A program made the position numbers and the translations under genes. Below the pieces are notes generated by a model. The model saw nothing but the letters and a program-made list of their open reading frames with translations. It did no database searches and was not told where the DNA came from. This document shows positions 1-6,760 of a stretch of DNA of 64,000 nucleotides, one piece after another. The stretch is from QZKY01 sp963666295. Its GTDB lineage: Bacteria; Pseudomonadota; Gammaproteobacteria; Burkholderiales; Burkholderiaceae_D. Numbering within the stretch: the stretch's first letter is position 1; every line of letters begins with the position of its first letter. Location: contig OY762707.1 of the NCBI GenBank assembly GCA_963666295.1, positions 124,001 through 188,000 of the forward strand, in the 5' to 3' direction.

Positions 1-106
1 AACTGACATCGTGAATCGCAAGCATCAGTTTGTCTTTACCAAGAAGACGTAAAGCCTCTGAGATGGCAGGATCAGGATGTATGACTTCTTGAACGTGTGA
101 TTCCAT
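1..106 (-). CDS. 5' end of an unrecognised gene, cut by the window edge
   Basis: Thirty-five codons are visible from an ATG at 104-106, reading leftward off the window. The peptide begins MESHVQEVIHPDPAISEALR and continues with a Lys-rich turn and MLAIHDVS. A GAGG ribosome-binding site sits about six bases before the ATG, which supports the start. A possible promoter for it (TTGACA with an AT-rich stretch about 17 bases on) lies at about 225-260 on the minus strand. I do not recognise the family from so short a fragment and assign no function. Confidence 0.5.
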   Translation of the reverse strand, partial: MESHVQEVIHPDPAISEALRLLGKDKLMLAIHDVS

Positions 107-160
107 ATCCTCGACTTTCAATTCTGTAACTCTCAACCCTCACGTTTGATTATAGGTGGA

Positions 161-208
161 TTGACAGTCGGCCCTGCAAGAGCCTGATTTATCGTTGATG
201 ACTGTCAA
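161..208. repeat. 9-bp inverted repeat TTGACAGTC / GACTGTCAA
   Basis: Perfect 9-base arms at 161-169 and 200-208 are separated by 30 bases. They lie in the leader of the gene that runs off the left edge, downstream of its possible promoter. There is no T tract, so it is not an obvious terminator. It could be an operator or simply a hairpin. Confidence 0.35.
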
Positions 209-373
209 GCTACGCAATTAAATAATGCGCATAATTTATATTATGTCAAATTACATACCAGCATTAAAGGCAGTATGGGCAAGGTTGTCAGTACAACGAA
301 ATCTTGGTAACCACCTTCTCTTCTGGTGATTTGGTAATTTATGAGAGATGTAGCTTTTGCTGAGGAAATGCGA

Positions 374-460
374 CTACTCTACAATTTCACCTGAGACTAC
401 GTGTCTTAGCACTGTCGCATTGCTGTGGCTGTCTTCGAGGACTTTCTGCAACTCAGTCAT
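374..460 (-). CDS. Very short ORF (28 aa), possible remnant of an integron cassette gene
   Basis: The ORF starts at the ATG at 458-460 and reads MTELQKVLEDSHSNATVLRH plus eight more residues before TAG at 374-376. It begins about 22 bases after the GTTAGCC end of the attC-like site at 482-538, which is the usual distance from attC to the start codon of the next cassette gene. No second attC-like site is visible after its stop, so this may be a decayed last cassette or chance. No domain is recognised. Confidence 0.3.
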   Translation of the reverse strand: MTELQKVLEDSHSNATVLRHVVSGEIVE

Positions 461-481
461 GGCGAATTTGTTTCACTAGGC

Positions 482-538
482 GGCTAACGTTTGAATTCAG
501 CGGCGCCGATAGGCGTCTTCTGGAATGATGGGTTGGGC
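482..538 (-). other. attC-like recombination site of an integron cassette
   Basis: On the minus strand a 57-base element begins GCCCAAC (a perfect RYYYAAC core) at 538-532 and ends GTTAGCC at 488-482. The two outer 7-mers are inverted copies with two mismatches. Inside, the arms pair again around GGCGCC (502-507 region), with ATTC/CAG blocks on either side, as in attC hairpins. It begins about 16 bases after the stop codon of the gene at 555-800, the expected place for a cassette's own attC. The shortness (57 bases) is at the lower end for attC. Confidence 0.55.
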
Positions 539-554
539 GTAAGCATTCGAATAC

Positions 555-800
555 TCATGACTCAAAAAATTGAATGCTCTGCGAATGGGCAAGAGCTTCA
601 TCGATGAACAGTCGGAGTGCTACCGCAGCAACGTCTTTGTTCACTAAACGGTCAACAAAATAGAAGCCATCGGGTTCAATCGCATAGTTGTAAATCTCGG
701 CCACCTGTCCGCGCGCGATGGGGCTTGGCAACTTCTTAAACAGCGCGGTCGGGTTGAAGTTTTCAGGCACGGCGAACTTAATCTTGTACTCTATTCCCAT
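555..800 (-). CDS. Hypothetical protein (81 aa) carried as a putative integron cassette gene
   Basis: The product is a small soluble-looking protein that begins MGIEYKIKFAVPENFNP and ends in an alpha-helical stretch rich in Ala, Leu and Ile. It has no signal peptide or membrane segment. I recognise no named domain. The coding sequence fills almost the whole space between two attC-like sites (824-893 before it, 482-538 after it), starts 23 bases after GTTGGGC and stops 16 bases before GCCCAAC. That tight packing is the normal architecture of a mobile gene cassette and is the main reason to believe the ORF is real. Function is unknown; many cassette proteins are orphan, some are antitoxins or small enzymes. 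No promoter of its own is evident, as usual for cassettes. Confidence 0.6.
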   Translation of the reverse strand: MGIEYKIKFAVPENFNPTALFKKLPSPIARGQVAEIYNYAIEPDGFYFVDRLVNKDVAAVALRLFIDEALAHSQSIQFFES

Positions 801-823
801 ATGCGATGAATCTCTATGGTGAC

Positions 824-893
824 GCCCAACTTGTTTTATTCAGCAAAACTGCATAATAACATCGGCTTTGCTGAATAACGTGTGAAGTTAATC
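824..893 (-). other. attC-like recombination site with a 12-bp perfect hairpin
   Basis: On the minus strand the element starts GATTAAC (893-887) and ends GTTGGGC (830-824), a perfect match to GTTRRRY. Between them lies a perfect 12-base inverted repeat, TTATTCAGCAAA at 836-847 and TTTGCTGAATAA at 867-878, with a 19-base loop. It directly precedes the small gene at 555-800 and mirrors the second site at 482-538. The first core (GATTAAC) deviates from RYYYAAC by one base, so it could be a decayed or chance site. Confidence 0.5.
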
Positions 894-1046
894 ACCACGA
901 AACCCGCATGGTCATTGACTTGGCGGCATAGCGCACTTATTAACAAAACCGCTAAATTAGCAGCGCCATGGTAGCCACAATCGACATAAGCGGCACATAA
1001 ATTGCCGCACGCCGACGTCTGTTGCTAGATGCCCCCCTCCCGTAGA

Positions 1047-1922
1047 TTAATTGAGATCCCTAACCCCTCTACACTTCGGGAATTCAACACACCCCAAAAA
1101 TTGTTTGCCAGCATTTGTGCCTTGCTTTGCTATGCGTGCAACCATTTCTCCGCCACAACGTGGGCACGATGGGTCTAGCTGAGGCTCAACAGCAACTGGC
1201 GCTTGATGCCTCGGCTCTTTGGTTAGCTCAGTATGCTCTTTTTCGACAACTGCTTGCACTAGTGGGAGCATCTCTGCCAGTTTCTTGCCATCGATAAGCT
1301 CGATGGTAGCCTTGTCAGCAAAAGATTGTGCTTCGTTGGTAAACACCCCTGATGTGACAACAATACCGCCTGTGGCACCGTTTGCCACGATCACGCCCAT
1401 CAATTCACGTACGACTTGCACAGGAACTTTCCTGCTTCTCCAGTGTTTGCATTGAGCCAGAAAAACACCGCCCTCCTTCTTGAGCCTTAAATCAACGCCG
1501 CCGTCAGCACCATTCCCCCCCAACTCTACGACCGTGTACCCTCGCAAGCGAAACAACTCGCCAACAAACAATTCAAAATCGGGCCATGACATACTACGCA
1601 CGACTTCAGCGGCATCTCCTTCAACCGCATTGCGAACTAAAGATTCGCGCTTGCGTCTCCCTAGAATCGATAGGACAGAGCCAATAAGCAGTAACGACGG
1701 CACAAGGTATTGCCCTAAACCGGCAATTGCCTTGGTGAAATTCTTGACGGCAAAACTTCCTAACTGACCAGTACCAGGATTTGGTGCTGGTATCTCCATA
1801 ATCGCAAATTTGTGTAATACGAAATAGACAAGCATGGCAGCTATACAGCCGAGCCACCACGGTAAAGCTGCCGCAAGTTTTATCAGGTCTTCTGCGAGTG
1901 AAGACTTCTTTTTTTTAGTCAT
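1047..1922 (-). CDS. Membrane-anchored Mrr-family restriction endonuclease with C-terminal topoisomerase-type zinc finger
   Basis: This 291-residue protein has two hydrophobic segments (about residues 21-40 and 70-88), then a PD-(D/E)xK nuclease domain of the Mrr_cat type (about 110-222). Catalytic residues visible are Asp144 in GADGGVD and Gln157-Cys-Lys159. A C-terminal Cys4 finger (Cys253, Cys256, Cys278, Cys284) resembles topoisomerase I zinc ribbons. Related Mrr enzymes cut methylated or foreign DNA; the membrane anchor and zinc ribbon form a known domain combination of unknown target. The start ATG has a GGAGGGG-like box upstream at about 1936-1943. It stands alone, next to the attC-like sites, and has no methylase partner, which fits a modification-dependent nuclease. 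The exact role is inference. Confidence 0.8.
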   Translation of the reverse strand: MTKKKKSSLAEDLIKLAAALPWWLGCIAAMLVYFVLHKFAIMEIPAPNPGTGQLGSFAVKNFTKAIAGLGQYLVPSLLLIGSVLSILGRRKRESLVRNAVEGDAAEVVRSMSWPDFELFVGELFRLRGYTVVELGGNGADGGVDLRLKKEGGVFLAQCKHWRSRKVPVQVVRELMGVIVANGATGGIVVTSGVFTNEAQSFADKATIELIDGKKLAEMLPLVQAVVEKEHTELTKEPRHQAPVAVEPQLDPSCPRCGGEMVARIAKQGTNAGKQFLGCVEFPKCRGVRDLN

Positions 1923-2047
1923 TTTTTGGCAATTAGGAGGGGAATAATGTTAATAATTTTACATTATCGAAATTTGTTATGGAACCGAAAATACCGACCG
2001 GTCTGTCTAGAGCATCCGGTCCAAGCGGAAGTTGCTCGTTTGTAAAT

Positions 2048-2704
2048 TTATTGTTGAGTGCTGATTAAATTTAGCTTTTTAAGCTTGGTGTATATGCCAT
2101 CTGCCATTTTTCGGTATCCACTGGCGTTCGGGTGAATCGGGTCGGCGCGCAGTTCCGGTTCGGCAAGCACATCTGAAAAAACATCTGGAATCAATGGCAC
2201 GCTCTCTTCCCTGGCTAGTTCTTCGTACAATTCGGCATCGGATGGTATCTTTGCAACGGCGGCCATAAACGAGAGCTCCGGTGCTGCAATCAGTATCGGC
2301 ATTGCGCCGCTGGTGCGAATCTGCTGAAGGATTGAGCGAATGTCCTCCTTTACCTTTATGTGCGGCTTACGCTTGAGGAAGTCATTGCCGCCAATTTCGA
2401 CTATGACTAGCGCTGGTTGATACTCCTGCAATAAATCTTGAATTCTGCTCTTTCCGTTTTCCGCCGTGTCACCGGGAATACCGGCATTGATGACTTGCCA
2501 GCCGGTTGTCTCAGCAATCAGTTCCGGCCACCCTTCCCCGCTTCCTGCGCCGGTTCCGTATGTAACGCTGTTGCCAAATGCGAGCACGACACTATCCGGC
2601 GGCAAAGGCGACAGTTTTTGCGTGCGGCTACATGCCAGCAGTGTAAGCAATGTGAAAAAAACGGCTATGTAACGGCAGAATTGCGTGATTCTTATTTTGT
2701 GCAT
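2048..2704 (-). CDS. SGNH/GDSL-type lipoprotein esterase (arylesterase / lysophospholipase L1-like)
   Basis: The 218-residue product starts with a lipoprotein signal whose lipobox LLAC places the lipidated cysteine at residue 25, so it is likely anchored in a membrane facing the periplasm. The SGNH blocks are all visible: FGNSVTYG with nucleophile Ser46, a Gly in block II (NAGIPGD), GGND at 105-108, and DPIHPN with Asp188 and His191. Block I reads GNS instead of the more common GDS. Such enzymes hydrolyse thioesters, aryl esters or lysophospholipids; the substrate here is unknown. It follows the rnf-like cluster in the same direction with a gap of about 70 bases, so it may be read with it or alone. 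Confidence 0.85.
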   Translation of the reverse strand: MHKIRITQFCRYIAVFFTLLTLLACSRTQKLSPLPPDSVVLAFGNSVTYGTGAGSGEGWPELIAETTGWQVINAGIPGDTAENGKSRIQDLLQEYQPALVIVEIGGNDFLKRKPHIKVKEDIRSILQQIRTSGAMPILIAAPELSFMAAVAKIPSDAELYEELAREESVPLIPDVFSDVLAEPELRADPIHPNASGYRKMADGIYTKLKKLNLISTQQ

Positions 2705-2772
2705 TTTGGCTGAATGCTATATTTGAAAAATGCTATAAATACAATTCATTGCGAGACATTGTTAATGTTTTT

Positions 2773-3852
2773 TTACGTTAAAGATGCGTCTGGTTTGTAG
2801 CGTAAATACAGGAAATTGCCAACGCTCCACGCGATATAGAGATATACCAAATAGACAATCCACCCCTGCTCATGCAATTTGATGACGCACCATGCCGTGC
2901 CTAATATGGCTATAGCCAACCCTGCTCCCTGCGCTACCTGCTGTGGCAGTTGGTTTTTTGATCCCCAAACTCGCGGTCTGAATATCCAGTTAATCGGTGT
3001 AACAAAGGCGTTGAGCAGCAGTATTGAATAAGACAGATACGCATACCGCACATCAAAGGCGATGAACATCACGGCTGAAGCGCCAATCATGGCACCGAAA
3101 TAGATCTGGCCTGTGCGCGTGGAGGCGCTGGTCGGCATATCCGTTGCCATGTAGATGGCGCCCAGAAGCACCCCTCCCAATGAAAAGCCATACTCGCCTT
3201 TTGGAAGCAACATGAATAATAGCGTGAACGATATTGTCAGCGCAGTCGGAATATGCCAGTTGATGCGGTTGCGTAACAGCAGATAGATACCGCCGATAAC
3301 CAGAAAAAATACCGAATACTCGCCAATTGCGCCCCCGCCTTCAAAGAAGAGCGCGTTCAGAAAAGTGTCTGACAACACGTTCAATTCCTGAAAATTCACT
3401 TTTTCATAGTCGTACCAGATTGTGCCTGACGTCATGACCGCCGGAAAAAACACCGTCATGAATTCTCTGCCGACCAGTGCGGGGTTAAATCGGTTACGCC
3501 CCAGTCCACCTGATAGCAACTTGCCAAAAAGAACAGCCATGACGCCACCAAAAGCGGCCACATGCAGCGGTGTGAAAGGCGCAATCGTACAAGCCAGCAA
3601 TGTTCCTGTAATGATTGCCGAACCGTCGGCAATAGTTTCGTTGCTGCGGGAAAAAAGCAGCGCAAACAGAAATTCGGTCACTACGGCGCTGCTGCAACAC
3701 ACCAGGATGACAAAAACAGGCGACCAGCCAAAGGCGACCCAGGCCATGACGCAGCAAGGCAAGAGCGCAATCAGGACATCCGCCATGATTTTGGTGACGG
3801 AATCCGACGTTCTGACAAACGGGGTGCTGATGCTGATAAGGCTGTTTTTCAT
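2773..3852 (-). CDS. rnfD: RnfD/NqrB-family membrane subunit of an ion-pumping electron transport complex
   Basis: This is a highly hydrophobic 359-residue protein with about nine to ten membrane helices. The FNPALVGREF and TDMPTSASTRTGQIYFG segments mark it as RnfD/NqrB. In the Rnf complex RnfD carries a covalent FMN on a Thr in an (S/T)xATxL motif in the loop before the fourth or fifth helix. Here that place reads VLSDTFL near Thr163, so the canonical motif is lost or degenerate. I chose ATG 3850-3852, which shares its A with the rnfC stop (TAATG), over an in-frame upstream ATG within rnfC. It is the last gene of a tight set with apbE and rnfC. No rnfA, rnfE or rnfG is present in the window. 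Confidence 0.85.
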   Translation of the reverse strand: MKNSLISISTPFVRTSDSVTKIMADVLIALLPCCVMAWVAFGWSPVFVILVCCSSAVVTEFLFALLFSRSNETIADGSAIITGTLLACTIAPFTPLHVAAFGGVMAVLFGKLLSGGLGRNRFNPALVGREFMTVFFPAVMTSGTIWYDYEKVNFQELNVLSDTFLNALFFEGGGAIGEYSVFFLVIGGIYLLLRNRINWHIPTALTISFTLLFMLLPKGEYGFSLGGVLLGAIYMATDMPTSASTRTGQIYFGAMIGASAVMFIAFDVRYAYLSYSILLLNAFVTPINWIFRPRVWGSKNQLPQQVAQGAGLAIAILGTAWCVIKLHEQGWIVYLVYLYIAWSVGNFLYLRYKPDASLT

Positions 3853-5132
3853 TACGATCCACCTCCCTGTCGCAAGAGCACCTTGCCAGCTTTGATGGAG
3901 GCGATGAGCGGCACGTTGGCAGGGCACACCGACTCGCATGCCCCGCATTCAAAGCACACGGAGAGCTGATGTCGCTTCAGCATGGCTGCACAGCCACGTC
4001 GCCACCCTTCATCATATTTCAGTGGCATGAGGCCCATCGGACAGGCTTCGATGCATCGACCGCATTCGATGCAGTTTTCGCGCTTGACCAGCTCGAGCGG
4101 CAAGGCAAGAACGCCGGCACTCCCTTTGGTGATGGGCAAAGCCCAGTCGTGCACTTGCTGGCCCATCATGGGGCCGCCCAAAACGATGGTGTAATGCCGG
4201 GGCGAAATGTCGATCTGGTTGAGCAAAAAACCAACGGGCGTGCCAATCGGCACTTCGTAATTACCAGCTTTTTCAATGCTCTCACCGGAAATGGTAACGA
4301 TACGATTTACAACCGGCAGGCGATTGATCAGTGCCTCATAGGCCGCAACAATTGTCCCGACATTGCTAACGACGAAGCCTTCGACAGAATGGTGTTTCGG
4401 CGGTGCTATTTCGCGGCCAGTCACGGCATAAACGACCTGTCGCTCACTGCCTTGCGGGTACGCTTCCGGCACCACTTGAACACGATATCCCGCATAGCGT
4501 TCCTGCTCCAGATAAGGCGCAAATACCCCCTCAAGATCGAGGTTGTCATCGCCAATCACAATCACGACTTCTTTTGCGTGCAATAGCGTATTAATGATCC
4601 TAATGCCTTCAAACAGCTTTGCCGTGCGCTCGCGCATCAGCGCATAATCCGCTGTCAGATAAGCCTCACATTCCACGCCGTTGATTATGAAGGCGTGCGC
4701 ATGCTTTTCTGCCGTCAGGTATTTCATGGCCGTCGGAAACTGCGCACCGCCCTCCCCGACGACGCCCGCTTCGGAAAGCGTTTGCAAAATGGTTTCCGGT
4801 GGCGGGTCATTCGGAAAGGCTTCAGGGACATCAAGACATGCGCCCTGATAATCGTTACGCAGCACCAGCATGGGAACAATTCGTCCGCTGGGGTCAGCAA
4901 GCTCCTGCACGCCGACTACCTGCCCTGAAACCGGTGCATGAACATTCGCAGAAAGATGCCCTTCTGCTCTGGCAAGCAATCGGTATTTCAATACAGTATC
5001 CCCAGCCTGCACCAAGGGTTGCGAATGGTGGCCGTGGTAAGCAGAGAGCGGCAAGTACAGTAGCGGCGACTCCGCCAGCGCTTTGATCTGCCTTCTTTTC
5101 GTTGCTGTTTTGGTGGCGGCAAATTGCATCAT
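3852..5132 (-). CDS. rnfC: RnfC-like NADH-oxidising/ferredoxin subunit with two 4Fe-4S clusters
   Basis: The 426-residue protein has the RnfC/Nqo1-like flavin and NADH region with VGEGGAQFPT at about 125-134, NGVECEAYLTADY at 151-163 and YPQGSERQ at 225-232. Two C-terminal 4Fe-4S motifs follow: Cys354, 357, 360, 364 and Cys393, 396, 399, 403. In Rnf it passes electrons between NADH and ferredoxin on the cytoplasmic face. This is a short RnfC without the long Ala/Lys-rich tail of gamma-proteobacterial forms. It overlaps apbE by four bases (ATGA) and rnfD by one base, so the three are translationally coupled. The complex is incomplete here, so the partners and net reaction are open. Confidence 0.88.
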   Translation of the reverse strand: MMQFAATKTATKRRQIKALAESPLLYLPLSAYHGHHSQPLVQAGDTVLKYRLLARAEGHLSANVHAPVSGQVVGVQELADPSGRIVPMLVLRNDYQGACLDVPEAFPNDPPPETILQTLSEAGVVGEGGAQFPTAMKYLTAEKHAHAFIINGVECEAYLTADYALMRERTAKLFEGIRIINTLLHAKEVVIVIGDDNLDLEGVFAPYLEQERYAGYRVQVVPEAYPQGSERQVVYAVTGREIAPPKHHSVEGFVVSNVGTIVAAYEALINRLPVVNRIVTISGESIEKAGNYEVPIGTPVGFLLNQIDISPRHYTIVLGGPMMGQQVHDWALPITKGSAGVLALPLELVKRENCIECGRCIEACPMGLMPLKYDEGWRRGCAAMLKRHQLSVCFECGACESVCPANVPLIASIKAGKVLLRQGGGS

Positions 5133-6058
5133 GCTGTGCGCTCCCTGTAGGCCTCAAAGCCGGCTGTTTGCACAACCTGCCCCCTTTCATCCATCAGAAA
5201 CCCTTCAATCGGATAGAGATCGCGAAGTTCTTCCGTTTTCTGCAGAAAACCATTCGGTGTCTCGTTGAACAGTGCTGTTGTGAGCATATCTCCCAGCATG
5301 GCGCTTTCAGTTATGATGCCGACCATCATATTTGAAGAAGGCAAGCCCGTTTTCGGGTTCAGAATATGCCCGTAGCGCTTGCCATCAATCTCAACAAAGC
5401 TGTCTCCCTGTGCCGATGTGGAGTAGGTCTGGCAAGCAATGTTCAGCATGAAAAGCGGCTCATCTTGTTCGTGCAGATCGGCACTGACCTGCCAGAAAGG
5501 ATGACTGGCATTATTAACCGCCACGATGGTACTGCCGCCGGCATTGACAATCGCGTCGGTAATGCCCATCTGGTGCATCTTGTTGATTAATATATCTACG
5601 GCATAAGCCTTGATGAACGAACCGGTCACGATCTCTTGCCCCTTGGCAATTCGAACTGCGTTTTCGCGTATTTCGATTTTGCTATCATCGACCAGCGGTA
5701 ACACTTGCGCCAAATCAACTTCTGACGGTATTCGACGTTGTTCATCTTTGTAAAACCCCCAAAGACGAAGCAGCGGCATGATCGTAATGGCATACCGACC
5801 GTCAAAAAATGAAGAAAGCGCTTTGGCTTGGTTGAGCATGCGAATGGTTTCGTCATCTACTGTGACAAAAGTGTCCGCATTTTGGTTGATCAGATCGAAA
5901 TACGACCCCTTCTGGTAAGAGTTGTATTGCCTGTCGATGGATTCAAGAACGCTAAAGAGCGCGTCAAAGTGATCGTCCGTGCACGATGCCGGAATTTTTA
6001 TCCGGATATCCGAATAAAACAGAAAGCGCGTCTGCACCTTGTATAGAAAACCATCCAT
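5129..6058 (-). CDS. apbE: FAD:protein FMN transferase (ApbE-like), apparently without signal peptide
   Basis: The 309-residue protein shows the ApbE signatures: GSFIKAYAVD at 146-155, NAGGS at 172-176, HILNPKTG at 231-238 and Asp257 in the GDMLTTALF segment that binds magnesium in the family. ApbE moves FMN from FAD onto a Thr of flavoproteins such as NqrB/C and RnfD/G. Most ApbE proteins are periplasmic lipoproteins; this one starts MDGFLYKVQTRFLF with no signal peptide or lipobox, so it may act in the cytoplasm. Its stop overlaps the rnfC start. The obvious client is RnfD of the same operon, although that protein's acceptor motif is unusual. Confidence 0.88.
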   Translation of the reverse strand: MDGFLYKVQTRFLFYSDIRIKIPASCTDDHFDALFSVLESIDRQYNSYQKGSYFDLINQNADTFVTVDDETIRMLNQAKALSSFFDGRYAITIMPLLRLWGFYKDEQRRIPSEVDLAQVLPLVDDSKIEIRENAVRIAKGQEIVTGSFIKAYAVDILINKMHQMGITDAIVNAGGSTIVAVNNASHPFWQVSADLHEQDEPLFMLNIACQTYSTSAQGDSFVEIDGKRYGHILNPKTGLPSSNMMVGIITESAMLGDMLTTALFNETPNGFLQKTEELRDLYPIEGFLMDERGQVVQTAGFEAYRERTA

Positions 6059-6115
6059 CAGCGTGTCCTGATAATGTTTTTCAGAAAGAACCGCCAGCGA
6101 GGCTGACGGGGTTCG

Positions 6116-6502
6116 TTATGGTTTTGTTTTTTCTGGCGCCGTCTCAGCTTTATTTGACGCTGCCTCGTCAACATCAAGAGCCTTCTTTTCTTTTTCAGCC
6201 ATCTCGTGCTTCCCGTCAGCGGAACCCTTCTTTTTCCAGCGTCCCTTGCTTGCATGAGCGCGTTCAGGCTTGGCCTTTTCTAATTTCGTTTCCGGTTTCT
6301 TATTTGCGGCTTTGTCGGTATTGGACGCCATGCCAGATGCTTCATTTGTTGACATTTTCTCCGCTATCTCTGGCGTTTTCATTTCCGCAGTTTCAGGTTT
6401 TGTTTGCGCATTCGCGACATTGGCCTTGAACCCCAAAACAATCGTTACCACCCCCAACAGAAACAGGCCAATTTTTTTGATTGACTTAATGGTTTGTGTC
6501 AT
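6116..6502 (-). CDS. Small secreted Lys/Glu/Ala-rich protein at the head of the apbE-rnfCD cluster
   Basis: The product has 128 residues. A signal peptide covers about residues 1-32 (hydrophobic core IGLFLLGVVTIVLGF, cleavage after ANA). The mature part is low in complexity, rich in Lys, Glu, Ala and Thr, with no cysteines and no recognised domain; it is probably disordered. I start it at the ATG at 6500-6502 because an AAGGAG box lies eight bases upstream; a longer in-frame version starting at 6757 would run through the terminator hairpin at 6701-6737. It ends 57 bases before apbE, so it may be the first gene of that operon. Function is unknown. Confidence 0.6.
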   Translation of the reverse strand: MTQTIKSIKKIGLFLLGVVTIVLGFKANVANAQTKPETAEMKTPEIAEKMSTNEASGMASNTDKAANKKPETKLEKAKPERAHASKGRWKKKGSADGKHEMAEKEKKALDVDEAASNKAETAPEKTKP

Positions 6503-6700
6503 GACACATCTCCTTGCTGACGCTCTGGAAAAGACATTGAAAAAAGTGCTTGCAAACGATGTTTTAATCATAAGGCAAAATGCTGGGCAGAGCTTTTGGT
6601 TTAAATCAGCAATTTGATCCGCTTTCACCATCCTTGAGAGCAATCTAATAAATTGCTTTGCCGGATTGTGCGAGTATGATGCCTTGCCTGACTCGAAGAT

Positions 6701-6737
6701 AAAAAGGCGACGAATCAATTTGATCAGTCGCCTTTTT
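6701..6737. terminator. Bidirectional Rho-independent terminator
   Basis: A perfect 11-base inverted repeat, AAAAAGGCGAC at 6701-6711 and GTCGCCTTTTT at 6727-6737, has a 15-base loop. The T runs on both strands allow it to work in both directions. It ends the CARDB gene, which is read leftward and stops 24 bases earlier, and separates it from the apbE-rnf cluster. Confidence 0.85.
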
Positions 6738-6760
6738 GCTGAGCTAACGTCAGGCATGCT

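Noticed and set aside
3853..3948. Upstream extension of rnfD
   Set aside because: The extra residues are encoded inside rnfC and are out of character for RnfD; the TAATG overlap start fits the family.
6503..6757. Upstream extension of the Lys/Glu-rich secreted protein
   Set aside because: It would place coding sequence in the terminator at 6701-6737 and hide the signal peptide behind 85 residues.
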